Shown here: positions 34,363 through 41,822 of the stretch, in pieces
Layout of the letters: each line of letters begins with the position of its first letter
Numbering within the stretch: the stretch's first letter is position 1
Assembly (NCBI GenBank): GCA_017429345.1
Contig: JAFRPB010000016.1
Location: 1-46,348, forward strand
DNA: 46,348 nucleotides
Direction: 5' to 3'
From: Clostridia bacterium
Lineage (GTDB): Bacteria; Bacillota; Clostridia; Oscillospirales; Acutalibacteraceae
Program-made: the position numbers and the translations under genes
The notes under the pieces: model-generated
Database searches by the model: none
Told to the model about the DNA's origin: nothing
What the model saw: the letters and a program-made list of their open reading frames with translations, nothing else

Positions 34363-34651
34363 TAAGCAGGCGCATCCGCTTTTTCAGCTCCCGCCATTCG
34401 GTCAAAAGATCCCACACGCCGTCCTCACCGAGAACGCCGCGTTTGAGATCGGGCGGCAGGAGGCCCGCCTCGTCCGCTTCGAAATCCTCCCGCCAGAGCG
34501 GGCTTTCGTAATATTCCGTCAGGCGGTCAAGCGCCTCACGCGCGTCTTCCATACCGTCCAGCGCATCGGAAAGCGTTCGCACCGTTGCAGAAGCCGCGTC
34601 AAACGCCTCTTCCATTGCCCGGATCCTGTCGATCCTTTCGGTTTCTTTCAT
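34319..34651 (-). CDS. DUF4298 domain protein
   Basis: 110 aa; three consecutive ATGs at 34657, 34654 and 34651 follow GGGGG, the last with the best spacing. It matches the DUF4298 pattern: RIxRIxxMEE, a helical middle, LTEYYESPLWREDFEADEAGLLPPDLKRGVLGEDGVWDLL. A helical cytoplasmic protein widespread in Bacillota with no known function. It sits between a 23-aa hydrophobic ORF and the 97-aa frame. Confidence 0.85.
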   Translation of the reverse strand: MKETERIDRIRAMEEAFDAASATVRTLSDALDGMEDAREALDRLTEYYESPLWREDFEADEAGLLPPDLKRGVLGEDGVWDLLTEWRELKKRMRLLIEDSADAKKTLEKH

Positions 34652-34676
34652 CATCATCCCCCGCTTTGCTTTCTTT

Positions 34677-34748
34677 TTACGCCCTGACCGGCAGCCAGTT
34701 CAGCAGCATCAGATACAGTGCTTTGAGAAAAGCGATAATACGTTCCAT
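34677..34748 (-). CDS. Putative 23-aa hydrophobic small protein
   Basis: ATG 34748 with AAGAAGGG six bases upstream, reading MERIIAFLKALYLMLLNWL and ending in PVRA. One amphipathic or membrane-spanning helix. It fills the 112-bp gap between the anchored esterase and DUF4298 genes, 15 bases after the esterase stop. Could be a membrane microprotein or leader peptide, or chance. Confidence 0.45.
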   Translation of the reverse strand: MERIIAFLKALYLMLLNWLPVRA

Positions 34749-34763
34749 TATTTTCCCTTCTTT

Positions 34764-36098
34764 TTATTTCATGATTTTATTGACAAAAGCCAGCGTTTTT
34801 TCGAAGTTTTCGGCTGCGAGGCCGTTTCCGTCGACGTCAAGCTCCCAGATATGCGGCAGCTGAGCTTTTTCGGGCGGGATGAAATTGCTCTCGACCTTTA
34901 CGCCGAGCTCCGTGAGCCGTTCGACCGCGTCGCGCGCCTGATCCGTGAAGGTGCCGTTGTTGCCGTCGCTGATGTAGCAGGGCGGGAAATCCGCGCTCAG
35001 CCACGTGAGCACCGAGGTCTTTTTCGCGAGCGGCGAGCCGACGTAGGCGGTCTTGTGCAGCCCCGAGATCACCATGAGCTGAAAGCCCCAGCTTTTGAGG
35101 TCATTGTTCGTTTTGCCCGTGCGGTCCACGTCGAGAAGCCCGGAGATCGAGATCCATCCGCGCACCTTTACGCCGTTTTCGGCGGGTTCAAGCCCCAGCG
35201 CCGTCGCGCAGTCGGGCGACGCGTTCGCCGCGGTCAGCAGCCCCGAAAGACAGCCGCCCGCGGAATCGCCGAGCAGCACGATCTTATTCGGATCAACGCC
35301 GTATTTTCCCGCGTTTTCGACAAAATACGCGAGCGCCCCGCCGCACTGGCGGATCTGCGCCTCGATGCGGTACTGCGGCGCGAGCGCGTAGTCGATCGAG
35401 ACGACGTTATAGCCGTTTTCGATCCATTTTTCAAGATAAGCGTTCTGCTTTTCCCAGTCCTTGTCGCCGATCACGAAGCCGCCGCCGTGGATATAGAACA
35501 TCGTGCCGCGGTTCTCCGGCGCAAGGAAAATATTCATCGTGTTGTTCGGGTATTCCGAGGGATAAACCACGTCCGTCAGCACCCGCACACCGTCCTCCCG
35601 CGTCGACTCGGCGGTTTTCGTCTCGTGCGACATCACGTCGCCCTGCATTCCGTAACGGAAAAACAGATCGGGGTTGATATCGATCGCGACCGGGAACACG
35701 CAGACAAGCAGGAACACAAGGGAAAACACGCAGCCCGCGGCGCGCACGCCCTTTTTCTTCGCGGGCGTTTCGTAAAGCGTCAGGAACAGCAGCACCGCGC
35801 CGCAGACGAGCGAAACGATACACGAAAGCAGCGTCGGATAAAACGCGCCGCGGATCAGGGCGACCGCCTGCGAAAGGATGATCACCGCGTCAAGGATCCC
35901 GGTCACCGGTTTTCCTCCGCTCATTTTCGCCGCGCGCAGCCTCAGAACGAGATCGGCGGCAGCGAGAACGGCGATCGCCGGGCAGAGCAATACCGTCCGG
36001 TTGAAAAAGATCGACAGCAGCGCGGTCAGAAGCATCGTCGCCGCGGGCAGGATCAACCGCAGCGCGCGAAGATCGGAGGGTTTCTTTTTATCGTTCAT
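34764..36098 (-). CDS. Five-helix membrane-anchored alpha/beta-hydrolase esterase
   Basis: 444 aa from ATG 36098; a GTG three codons earlier (36107) is an alternative, and neither has a strong ribosome site. Five hydrophobic helices lie at about 14-32, 36-54, 67-85, 90-109 and 121-139, with basic inner loops (RLRAAK, TPAKKKGVR). This places the C-terminal hydrolase outside the cell. Catalytic motifs: HGGGF at 204-208 and GDSAGG with Ser279. The 'five helices then extracellular enzyme' plan is the same as in the beta-helix paralogues, though the helices are not obviously homologous. Probable role: deacylation of extracellular polysaccharide. Confidence 0.85.
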   Translation of the reverse strand: MNDKKKPSDLRALRLILPAATMLLTALLSIFFNRTVLLCPAIAVLAAADLVLRLRAAKMSGGKPVTGILDAVIILSQAVALIRGAFYPTLLSCIVSLVCGAVLLFLTLYETPAKKKGVRAAGCVFSLVFLLVCVFPVAIDINPDLFFRYGMQGDVMSHETKTAESTREDGVRVLTDVVYPSEYPNNTMNIFLAPENRGTMFYIHGGGFVIGDKDWEKQNAYLEKWIENGYNVVSIDYALAPQYRIEAQIRQCGGALAYFVENAGKYGVDPNKIVLLGDSAGGCLSGLLTAANASPDCATALGLEPAENGVKVRGWISISGLLDVDRTGKTNNDLKSWGFQLMVISGLHKTAYVGSPLAKKTSVLTWLSADFPPCYISDGNNGTFTDQARDAVERLTELGVKVESNFIPPEKAQLPHIWELDVDGNGLAAENFEKTLAFVNKIMK

Positions 36099-36159
36099 CT
36101 GATTCACTTTTCATCTTTTTCCTTATATAGAAGTATGTTTTGTAGTGTTTTTTTGACTT

Positions 36160-36203
36160 TCTATTGAACATTTTTGCATCATGATGCAAAAATGTTCAAT
36201 AGA
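36160..36203. repeat. 44-bp perfect palindrome
   Basis: Positions 36160-36181 are exactly reverse-complementary to 36182-36203, with no loop bases (centre GCATCATGATGC). It lies between the ArsC-like gene (minus, ends 36225) and the anchored esterase (minus, starts 36098). Flanking T7 on the left does not fit an intrinsic terminator for minus-strand transcripts. It may be an operator or a cruciform site. Confidence 0.85.
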
Positions 36204-36224
36204 TTTATTATCCGTCCTTCGGTT

Positions 36225-36566
36225 TTATTCCCAGCCCTTCCATACCTCCGGCGCGTAGCCCACCGTCGCCGCCTTGCCGTTGCGGACGATCGGCTGACGC
36301 AGGACGTGCTGATTTTCGAGGATCTTTTCCTCCCGGTCCGCAGGGATCAGGTACCGGATCAGCGCCAGAAGATCTTTATCTTTGCAGTCGGGATCGATCA
36401 GCGCGTCGACGCCGCCCGCCGCCTGCGCGACGGACCGGAGCTCGCCGCGGCTCATCCCCTTTTCCTTCAGGTCGATGAATTGATATTTAATGCCGCGCTC
36501 CTTGAAGAAGCGCTCCGCCTTGCGCGTGTCCGCGCTTTTTTTCGTGCCGAAGATCTGAATGTTCAT
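36225..36566 (-). CDS. ArsC/Spx-like thioredoxin-fold protein without the N-terminal Cys
   Basis: 113 aa from ATG 36566 (GGAGG ten bases upstream); the longer frame is translated repeat. MNIQIFGTKKSADTRKAERFFKERGIKY follows the ArsC family, including the C-terminal QPIVRNGKAATVGYAPEVW. At the position of the catalytic cysteine (GxxxC) there is Ser12, so it is unlikely to be an arsenate reductase. Such variants are often annotated as ArsC family; a regulatory or structural role is possible. Confidence 0.8.
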   Translation of the reverse strand: MNIQIFGTKKSADTRKAERFFKERGIKYQFIDLKEKGMSRGELRSVAQAAGGVDALIDPDCKDKDLLALIRYLIPADREEKILENQHVLRQPIVRNGKAATVGYAPEVWKGWE

Positions 36567-36591
36567 ATAGATAGAGCCTCCGAGAGAATTT

Positions 36592-36689
36592 GCAGGCATC
36601 AGGCATTGGGCATTAGGCAATAGATCTGTCAAATATACGCAGTACGCCGCGGTTGTTACCTAATGCCTATTGCCTGCTGCCTATTGCCT
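36592..36689 (-). repeat. Type C heptamer element, copy 1 (GGCATTA/ATTGCCT word)
   Basis: Arms GGCATCA/GGCATTG/GGCATTA (36594-36622) and CTATTGCCT-type units (36661-36690) flank a core with AAATATACGCAGT (36630-36642). The reverse complement of this 98-bp unit matches 44579-44678 closely. It fills the gap between the secreted beta-helix gene and the ArsC-like gene. Confidence 0.9.
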
Positions 36690-36697
36690 TTTAGAAT

Positions 36698-38983
36698 TTA
36701 TTTCTCAAACAAGTGTACAATAAAATACAGCAACTTATGGAAAACGCCGACGATCTTCCTGAAGAAGCCTTCGTGAACGATCCCGCAGTACGGGCAGGCC
36801 GTTTTGCCGGTCTCGGCGGTCGCGGCCGCGTGATCGTTATACGCCGTCTGTCCACCCGCAAGGGAGAATCCGACGGTCGTGCCTTCGCGCGTGCCCGCCT
36901 CGGAAAGATCCCAGACTTCAAAGCCGTTTCTGACGGCGGCGGAATCTTCGCTCAGCGTGAAATCGAAGTGCAGCGGATCGGCAAAGCCCGGGTCGGCGAC
37001 GATGTTCTCGCCGATGAACCCCTGTTTCTGCGCTTTTTTCAGGCGCATCGCCTCGTACCGGTTGCCGCTCTTGGTCACAAAGAGGTTATCGCCGTTCGTC
37101 ACATCCCAGAGGATATTGCCCTCCGCCGTGAACGCGGCGGGATCCTGCATATAGCTGAACGCGGGGACGCCGCTGTCGGTGAGGATGATATTCCCCGTGA
37201 AATCGGCGGTCTTATGCCCCTCGAATTTCGATAACGTGCGGATCTGCGATTCGGCGCTCAGTGCGAAAATATTGTTGCGGACGATATTGTCCTTTCCGTA
37301 ATGCAGGTGATAGGAGTCGCTGCCGCAGGCGTAGACGAGGTTCTTTTCGATCAGGATCTGCGAGGAACCCTCGTCGGGATAGATCCCCCAGCCGCCGTAG
37401 CCGCCCTCGCCCGGGTCGGCAGCAATATTGTGGAACACGTTGCCGGAGATCACGGTGCCGGGCTGGATGCCGAGAGTATAGATGCCGCCCATATCCGAAA
37501 GCCAGCCCTGCCCGATGTTATAGACGAGGTTTTCGGTGATTTTGATATTGTTCGTGAGCTGATAGGCGTAGCCCCAGACCCAGCCGTCGGAGATCGCGGT
37601 ATAGTAGCCGTCCGAGATCTCGTTGTGCGAGATCTCCGCGCCGTCGCAGTAGGTGACCTGAATGCCGATGGCGCAGAAGAATTTTCTGCCGTAGCCGGAA
37701 ATATCGTTGTTCGTGACCGTGATGCTGCCGGTGCAGTCCGGCTGCTCGGGCAGACAGTTCGCTCCGCCGACGAAGACGCCCGTCGCCGCGATATTGCGGA
37801 ACAGACAGCTGTCGACGCGGCTGTTTTTCACGCCGTTCAGGAACTTCACGCCGGTAGCGCCGAGGTTGATGAATTCACAGCCGGTAAAGGAAACGTTTTC
37901 GGCGTATTCCGCCTCGACAGCGCCGCGCACGTCCAGCGCCGCCTGCGGCGCGTCGATCCCGAAGTCCGTGCGCCACCCCGACCACCAGCCGCAGGGCACG
38001 GGAACCGTCCAGTCGGTCTCGGTGAAGCGTACACGGTCAAAGCCGATCCCGGAAACGCCGCTGATCTCGACAAGGCGTTCAAGGGACGAGGCGCGCAGGG
38101 TCAGCGCGTCCGCGGTCTCCCCCTCTTCGGGAACGTAATAAAGCTTGTTCGTCTTCGTATTCAGGTACCATTCGCCGGGCTCGTTCATCGCCTCGAACAC
38201 GTTCTCGAAATAATAGCGGTCGATATTGCGGATCAGCATCGACGAGGGGCGCGAAAGGCTCAGCTTGCCCGTCGCGCGGTCGATCCCGGTCAGGAACATC
38301 AGCTCGTCGTGCCAGTAGTGCAGGATGCGCACCTGCACGTCGGTCGGGTTCGTGAACTCGACCGCGAGGTCCGCGGGATCGGCGTAAAAGGACCGCTGCC
38401 CCAGCGTCAGCTCCCACGGCGTGTTCTCCGCCGTCCACAGATCGTCCTCCGGGCAGATATCCTTCACGGTGAAATAGCCGGTCTCGGGATAACGGGCGAC
38501 GGGCAGCTGCTTTTCGCCGCGGAACAGGGATTTGAACTGCACGTCGTCGACCGCGGGATCGAGCGTCTTTGTGAAGACGCGCACGCCGTTCACGGTCTCC
38601 TCTGCAAAGCCGGAGAGCGCCCGTGCGCCGGAGATCACCGCCTCCTCATTGTCATACGCCGCGAACGTCACGTTCGGCAGATCCTCCGAGGTGAAGCGGA
38701 GCGTTTCGGCAAGCTCGTAAACGCCGCCGCGCAGCCATACGTGCACGGTCTCGTCCGCGCCGACGGCGCCCTTGAGCGCTTTCAGCTTCTCTTTCGCCGC
38801 CGGCAGCGTGCGCAGGGGCTCAAGTTTCGTGCCCGCCGCCGCGTCGTCGCCGTCGGGCGAGACGAACAGATCGTGCGCGCCCTCCGCGTCCGCCGCGCGT
38901 CCGCGCGGCAGCCCGACGGCGAAGAGCCCGGGCATACATACGAGCAGCGTCATGCTGAGCAGAATGGAAAACAGTTTTTTCAT
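36698..38983 (-). CDS. Secreted right-handed beta-helix protein (GH141-like) with CxxC-helix tail
   Basis: 761 aa; GGGAG eight bases before ATG. A signal peptide (residues 1-31) replaces the multi-helix anchor of the cluster paralogues. Domain plan: DLFVSPDGDD entry, GGVYEL, VARYPETG, PGEWYLNTKTN, then beta-helix rungs with LSDMGGIYT and GIYPDEGS, the counterparts of the acidic pairs in the paralogues. It fits the large GH141-like group of beta-helix glycosidases; activity is not provable here. The C-terminus has ACPYCGIVHEG followed by an amphipathic helix (FFRKIVGVFHKLLYFIVHLF), a tail seen on clostridial surface proteins and possibly a surface-retention signal. Confidence 0.85.
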   Translation of the reverse strand: MKKLFSILLSMTLLVCMPGLFAVGLPRGRAADAEGAHDLFVSPDGDDAAAGTKLEPLRTLPAAKEKLKALKGAVGADETVHVWLRGGVYELAETLRFTSEDLPNVTFAAYDNEEAVISGARALSGFAEETVNGVRVFTKTLDPAVDDVQFKSLFRGEKQLPVARYPETGYFTVKDICPEDDLWTAENTPWELTLGQRSFYADPADLAVEFTNPTDVQVRILHYWHDELMFLTGIDRATGKLSLSRPSSMLIRNIDRYYFENVFEAMNEPGEWYLNTKTNKLYYVPEEGETADALTLRASSLERLVEISGVSGIGFDRVRFTETDWTVPVPCGWWSGWRTDFGIDAPQAALDVRGAVEAEYAENVSFTGCEFINLGATGVKFLNGVKNSRVDSCLFRNIAATGVFVGGANCLPEQPDCTGSITVTNNDISGYGRKFFCAIGIQVTYCDGAEISHNEISDGYYTAISDGWVWGYAYQLTNNIKITENLVYNIGQGWLSDMGGIYTLGIQPGTVISGNVFHNIAADPGEGGYGGWGIYPDEGSSQILIEKNLVYACGSDSYHLHYGKDNIVRNNIFALSAESQIRTLSKFEGHKTADFTGNIILTDSGVPAFSYMQDPAAFTAEGNILWDVTNGDNLFVTKSGNRYEAMRLKKAQKQGFIGENIVADPGFADPLHFDFTLSEDSAAVRNGFEVWDLSEAGTREGTTVGFSLAGGQTAYNDHAAATAETGKTACPYCGIVHEGFFRKIVGVFHKLLYFIVHLFEK

Positions 38984-38998
38984 AAGAATCGCTCCCGA

Positions 38999-39439
38999 TC
39001 AATATTTTTCATATTTGAGATCGTATTTTCCCGACCAGCTGATGATCTCATAATTCAGCCCCGGATGGTCCGCGGGCAGCATACTGAATATGGTCCCGCG
39101 CGTCGGAGGGTTCGGATCATTCAGCTCCGACCGTTCGATATCCCCGCCGAACCGGGGCTCGGCGCCGGCGTAATACTCGATCGCGAGGATCTCGTCGCGC
39201 ATGAGCTGTTCGACGTAATCCAGCGCGTCTTCAAAGTCTTCATAATGCCGGTGCTGCGCGGCAACCTCCGCGATATATTCCGCAGATAATTCTTTGCCGT
39301 CCGCGCCGCGGACCGGATCTTCGAGCACCGTGATCGTCTTTCCGTTTTCGCGGTTGGTGAAGATCAGCCCGCCGTCTTTGCGCGTCAGCGCCGCGTTGTA
39401 TTTCAGTGCGAGCCGTTCCGCGGCGTTCTTGTCAAGCAA
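38999..39439 (-). CDS. Hypothetical protein with TTG start
   Basis: 146 aa; start codon TTG 39439 preceded by a GGGGGGAT ribosome site, 14 bases after the Dabb gene. Acidic, soluble, no membrane helix: LALKYNAALTRKDGGLIF, then an EDFEDALDYVEQLM helix and a Pro/Gly-rich end. No family recognised. It lies 15 bases before the secreted beta-helix gene, so the three genes form one operon. Confidence 0.7.
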   Translation of the reverse strand: MLDKNAAERLALKYNAALTRKDGGLIFTNRENGKTITVLEDPVRGADGKELSAEYIAEVAAQHRHYEDFEDALDYVEQLMRDEILAIEYYAGAEPRFGGDIERSELNDPNPPTRGTIFSMLPADHPGLNYEIISWSGKYDLKYEKY

Positions 39440-39453
39440 AGCGATCCCCCCGA

Positions 39454-39741
39454 TCAGAACTCAAAATCGCAGGCGACGGAGGTCTCGCGTACCTCGTGCA
39501 TGCGTTTTTTCACCGGCAGATGAACGGGGTGCGTCTGATAAGCGTCGAAGGTCGCGCGGCTGTCGAACACCGTGATCAGCGCGAGGTCGTAGGACCGCTC
39601 GCTGTGCAGGATATCCTGCCCCGCCTCGAGGTCGAGCATGCCCTCGATTTTCCCTTTCATGCCATAAAACGCCTTGACGAGCTGCGGCAGTTCGGATTTA
39701 TATTCGTCTTTGATCTTGAATAATACGATGTGTCGGATCAT
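39454..39741 (-). CDS. Dabb family (stress-responsive A/B barrel) protein
   Basis: 95 aa, GGAGG seven bases before ATG. MIRHIVLFKIK, LEAGQDI, YDLALITVFDSRATFDAYQTHPVH are the standard strands and helix of the Dabb dimeric alpha+beta barrel. These small proteins act as dimers, some as enzymes on polyketide-like substrates; most are uncharacterised. First gene of a three-gene operon with the secreted beta-helix protein. Confidence 0.92.
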   Translation of the reverse strand: MIRHIVLFKIKDEYKSELPQLVKAFYGMKGKIEGMLDLEAGQDILHSERSYDLALITVFDSRATFDAYQTHPVHLPVKKRMHEVRETSVACDFEF

Positions 39742-39763
39742 TGGTTTGCCTCCGGTTGTTTTT

Positions 39764-39975
39764 CGTTGCCGGTTGCCGGCAGTGTGGAGTGTAGAGAGTG
39801 AAGAGTGGAGTGTCGGAAATCGCTGTGCGATTTGATTATAGAATCGAGTGACAAATACGGATTGACTGCAACAAGTTCACCGTTCACGATCTCACAATTG
39901 CCGGTTATTGATTTCTCATTTTCGGATGATTGCGCTCGAATTACGATTCATTGTCCATTGTCCATTATCCATTGT
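39764..39975. repeat. Mosaic heptamer region (GTTGCCG, GTGGAGT, ATTGTCC words)
   Basis: Between the Dabb gene and the C-GCAxxG-C-C gene: GTTGCCG units (39764-39780), GTGGAGT/GTAGAGA units (39782-39813), hairpin AAATCGC-TGT-GCGATTT (39817-39833), and ATTGTCC/ATTATCC/ATTGTTC units (39949-39980), the last running into the stop codon region. A TATAAT box on the minus strand (39840-39835) has no convincing -35. No gene seen. Confidence 0.75.
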
Positions 39976-40440
39976 TCATTCGCCGATGTTCTGCTGCTCC
40001 GCCAGCAGAACATCGGCGATGCGTGCCGCGTCGGCGATCAGCTCCGGGCAGGGACGTTTTTTATAGAATTCTTCGGTGCGCGCCTCCGGCGCGCCGCCTT
40101 CGCTCACGTTCAGACCGGACAACAGCTCCCGGCAGACGATCGAGCCGTTTTTTTCGCGGAAACGGCGGGCGAACTCCTGCACGAGGGCGTAATGCGCCTT
40201 TTTCGCTTCGGGATCGTTCGGCTCGGCATAGCCGCCGACGGTCCCCAACACCAGAAGCGCGCCGCTGACCGCGCCGCAGACCTCCCTGAGACGCCCCATG
40301 CCGCCCCCGAAGGAGCTCGCGAGGCGCGCCGCGGTCTCGCGGTCGAAGCCCGTGATATCGTCAAACGCGCAGAACACCGCCTGCGCGCAGTTATATCCTT
40401 CATAAAAGAGCGCTTTTGCGCGCTCACCGCGATCGGACAT
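39976..40440 (-). CDS. C-GCAxxG-C-C family protein
   Basis: 154 aa; AAGGAG before ATG. Family cysteines are all present: GYNCAQAV, CGAVSGAL, IVCRELL and RPCPELI. Members are often linked to redox or metal functions; their biochemistry is poorly known. The last 16 codons encode a perfect 16-bp inverted repeat (39981-40018), so the C-terminus (ADVLLAEQQNIGE) appears to have been shaped by an extragenic hairpin element at the 3' end. Confidence 0.9.
   Translation of the reverse strand: MSDRGERAKALFYEGYNCAQAVFCAFDDITGFDRETAARLASSFGGGMGRLREVCGAVSGALLVLGTVGGYAEPNDPEAKKAHYALVQEFARRFREKNGSIVCRELLSGLNVSEGGAPEARTEEFYKKRPCPELIADAARIADVLLAEQQNIGE
39981..40018. repeat. 16-bp perfect hairpin inside the C-GCAxxG-C-C coding end
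   Basis: CGCCGATGTTCTGCTG (39981-39996) pairs with CAGCAGAACATCGGCG (40003-40018) around CTCCGC. It lies within the final codons, three bases from the stop, and next to a heptamer array. Could act as a transcript-end stabiliser. Confidence 0.85.
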
Positions 40441-40499
40441 AATCTTACTCCTTTTGGTTAAAAGACGGACAACAATTGAACCTGTTCTACTAGAAATAA

Positions 40500-40706
40500 T
40501 GAGGAATGAGGAGTGAGAAATGAGGAATGGATGACGGAGCTCTGCTCCGTACCTCGATTATATATGTGCGTACACTTTTTTTGCATCGACCTTACCTTAT
40601 TCTCATTGTTTATTCTTTGCTCTTAAAGTATCCTTGTTGAATATATATATCAAGTCGCGAAGCGACTTCCGACATTTCTCATTCCTCACTCCTCATTTTC
40701 TCATTG
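40500..40706. repeat. Type A composite heptamer element (GAGGAAT word)
   Basis: The 344-bp gap 40441-40784 has no gene. Left arm 40500-40530 (GAGGAAT/GAGGAGT/GAGAAAT) and right arm 40674-40705 (CTCATTC/CTCACTC) are inverted. It has GATGACGG, hairpin ACGGAGC-TCT-GCTCCGT (40534-40550), CCGTACC, CGATTATATATG, then GCTCTTAAAGTAT (40619-40631) and hairpin AAGTCGC-GAA-GCGACTT (40652-40668). Confidence 0.9.
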
Positions 40707-40765
40707 CGGGGAGTTTGTCCTACGGACAAACTCCCCGCAGCATGGCATCACTGCGCTGCGGGGAG
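40706..40765 (-). terminator. Competing hairpins at the end of the GGGtGRT operon
   Basis: GCGGGGAGTTTGTCC (40706-40720) pairs with GGACAAACTCCCCGC (40724-40738), a 15-bp stem around TAC. The same CTCCCCGCAGC (40731-40741) can pair instead with GCTGCGGGGAG (40755-40765), which has T5 after it on the plus strand. The two structures exclude each other. Probably terminates the minus-strand operon that stops at 40785. Confidence 0.75.
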
Positions 40766-40784
40766 CTTTTTCATGATTTACCGA

Positions 40785-41804
40785 TTAAAATTTGCCTGCT
40801 TTCGCGGCTTCCTCGACGGAAACGGCGACGGAGACCGTCATGCCGACCATCGGGTTGTTGCCCGCGCCGATCAGTCCCATCATCTCCACGTGCGCCGGAA
40901 CGGAGGACGAACCCGCGAACTGCGCGTCGGAGTGCATTCTGCCCATGGTGTCGGTCATGCCGTAGGAAGCGGGGCCCGCCGCCATGTTGTCGGGATGCAG
41001 AGTTCTGCCGGTGCCGCCGCCGGAGGCGACGGAGAAATATTTCTTGCCCGCCTCGACGCGCTCCTTTTTATAGGTGCCCGCCACGGGGTGCTGGAATCTC
41101 GTCGGGTTGGTGGAGTTGCCGGTGATGGAAACGTCGACGTTCTCGTGCCACATGATCGCGACGCCTTCCTGCACGTCGTTCGCGCCGTAGCAGTGAACGC
41201 GGGCTCTCGAACTCTCGGGATCCTTCGAATAGCACTTGCGGAAGACTTCCTTCAGCTCGCCGGTGAAGTAATCGTACTCGGTCTCGATAAAGGTGAAGCC
41301 GTTGATGCGGGAGATGACCTGCGCCGCGTCTTTGCCGAGGCCGTTCAGAATGACGCGCAGGGGCTTTACGCGGACTTTGTTCGCCTTCTCGGCGATGCCG
41401 ATCGCGCCTTCCGCCGCGGCGAAGGACTCGTGGCCCGCGAGGAACGCGAAGCACTCGGTGTCTTCTTCCAGCAGCATCTTGCCCAGGTTGCCGTGGCCGA
41501 GACCGACCTTGCGGCGGTCGGCGACGGAGCCGGGGATGCAGAACGCCTGCAGGCCTTCGCCAATGGCGGCTGCGGCCTCGGACGCCTTGCGGCAGCCCTT
41601 CTTGATGGCGATCGCCGCGCCGACGGTATATGCCCACTTCGCGTTCTCGAAGCAGATGGGCTGGATCTTCTCTACCATATGATAAACGTCGAGACCGGCG
41701 TCCTTGGTGATCTTCTCCGCCTCTTCGATCGAGCCGATGCCGTATTCGGCGAGCACGGCGAGGATCTGTTTTTCTCTTCTGTCGTAGGATTCGAATTCAA
41801 TCAT
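40785..41804 (-). CDS. GGGtGRT protein
   Basis: 339 aa. The name-giving motif GGGTGRT is at 262-268, followed by LHPDNMAAGPAS. Other conserved parts are IPGSVADRRKVGLGHGNLGKMLLEEDTECFAFLAGHESFAAAEGAIGIA and HCYGANDVQEGVAIMWHENVDVSITGNSTNPTRFQHP, given here only as landmarks. The family is widespread in anaerobes and typically encoded beside an iron-sulfur scaffold-like gene, as here (18-base gap). Biochemical role unknown; cluster or cofactor handling is inferred from that pairing. Confidence 0.93.
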   Translation of the reverse strand: MIEFESYDRREKQILAVLAEYGIGSIEEAEKITKDAGLDVYHMVEKIQPICFENAKWAYTVGAAIAIKKGCRKASEAAAAIGEGLQAFCIPGSVADRRKVGLGHGNLGKMLLEEDTECFAFLAGHESFAAAEGAIGIAEKANKVRVKPLRVILNGLGKDAAQVISRINGFTFIETEYDYFTGELKEVFRKCYSKDPESSRARVHCYGANDVQEGVAIMWHENVDVSITGNSTNPTRFQHPVAGTYKKERVEAGKKYFSVASGGGTGRTLHPDNMAAGPASYGMTDTMGRMHSDAQFAGSSSVPAHVEMMGLIGAGNNPMVGMTVSVAVSVEEAAKAGKF

Positions 41805-41822
41805 CGCTTTTTCCTCCTCGTC

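Noticed and set aside
39835-39854. Promoter with TATAAT and TTGTCA upstream of the Dabb operon
   Set aside because: Spacer between the boxes is only 8 bp; no acceptable -35 at 16-18 bp.
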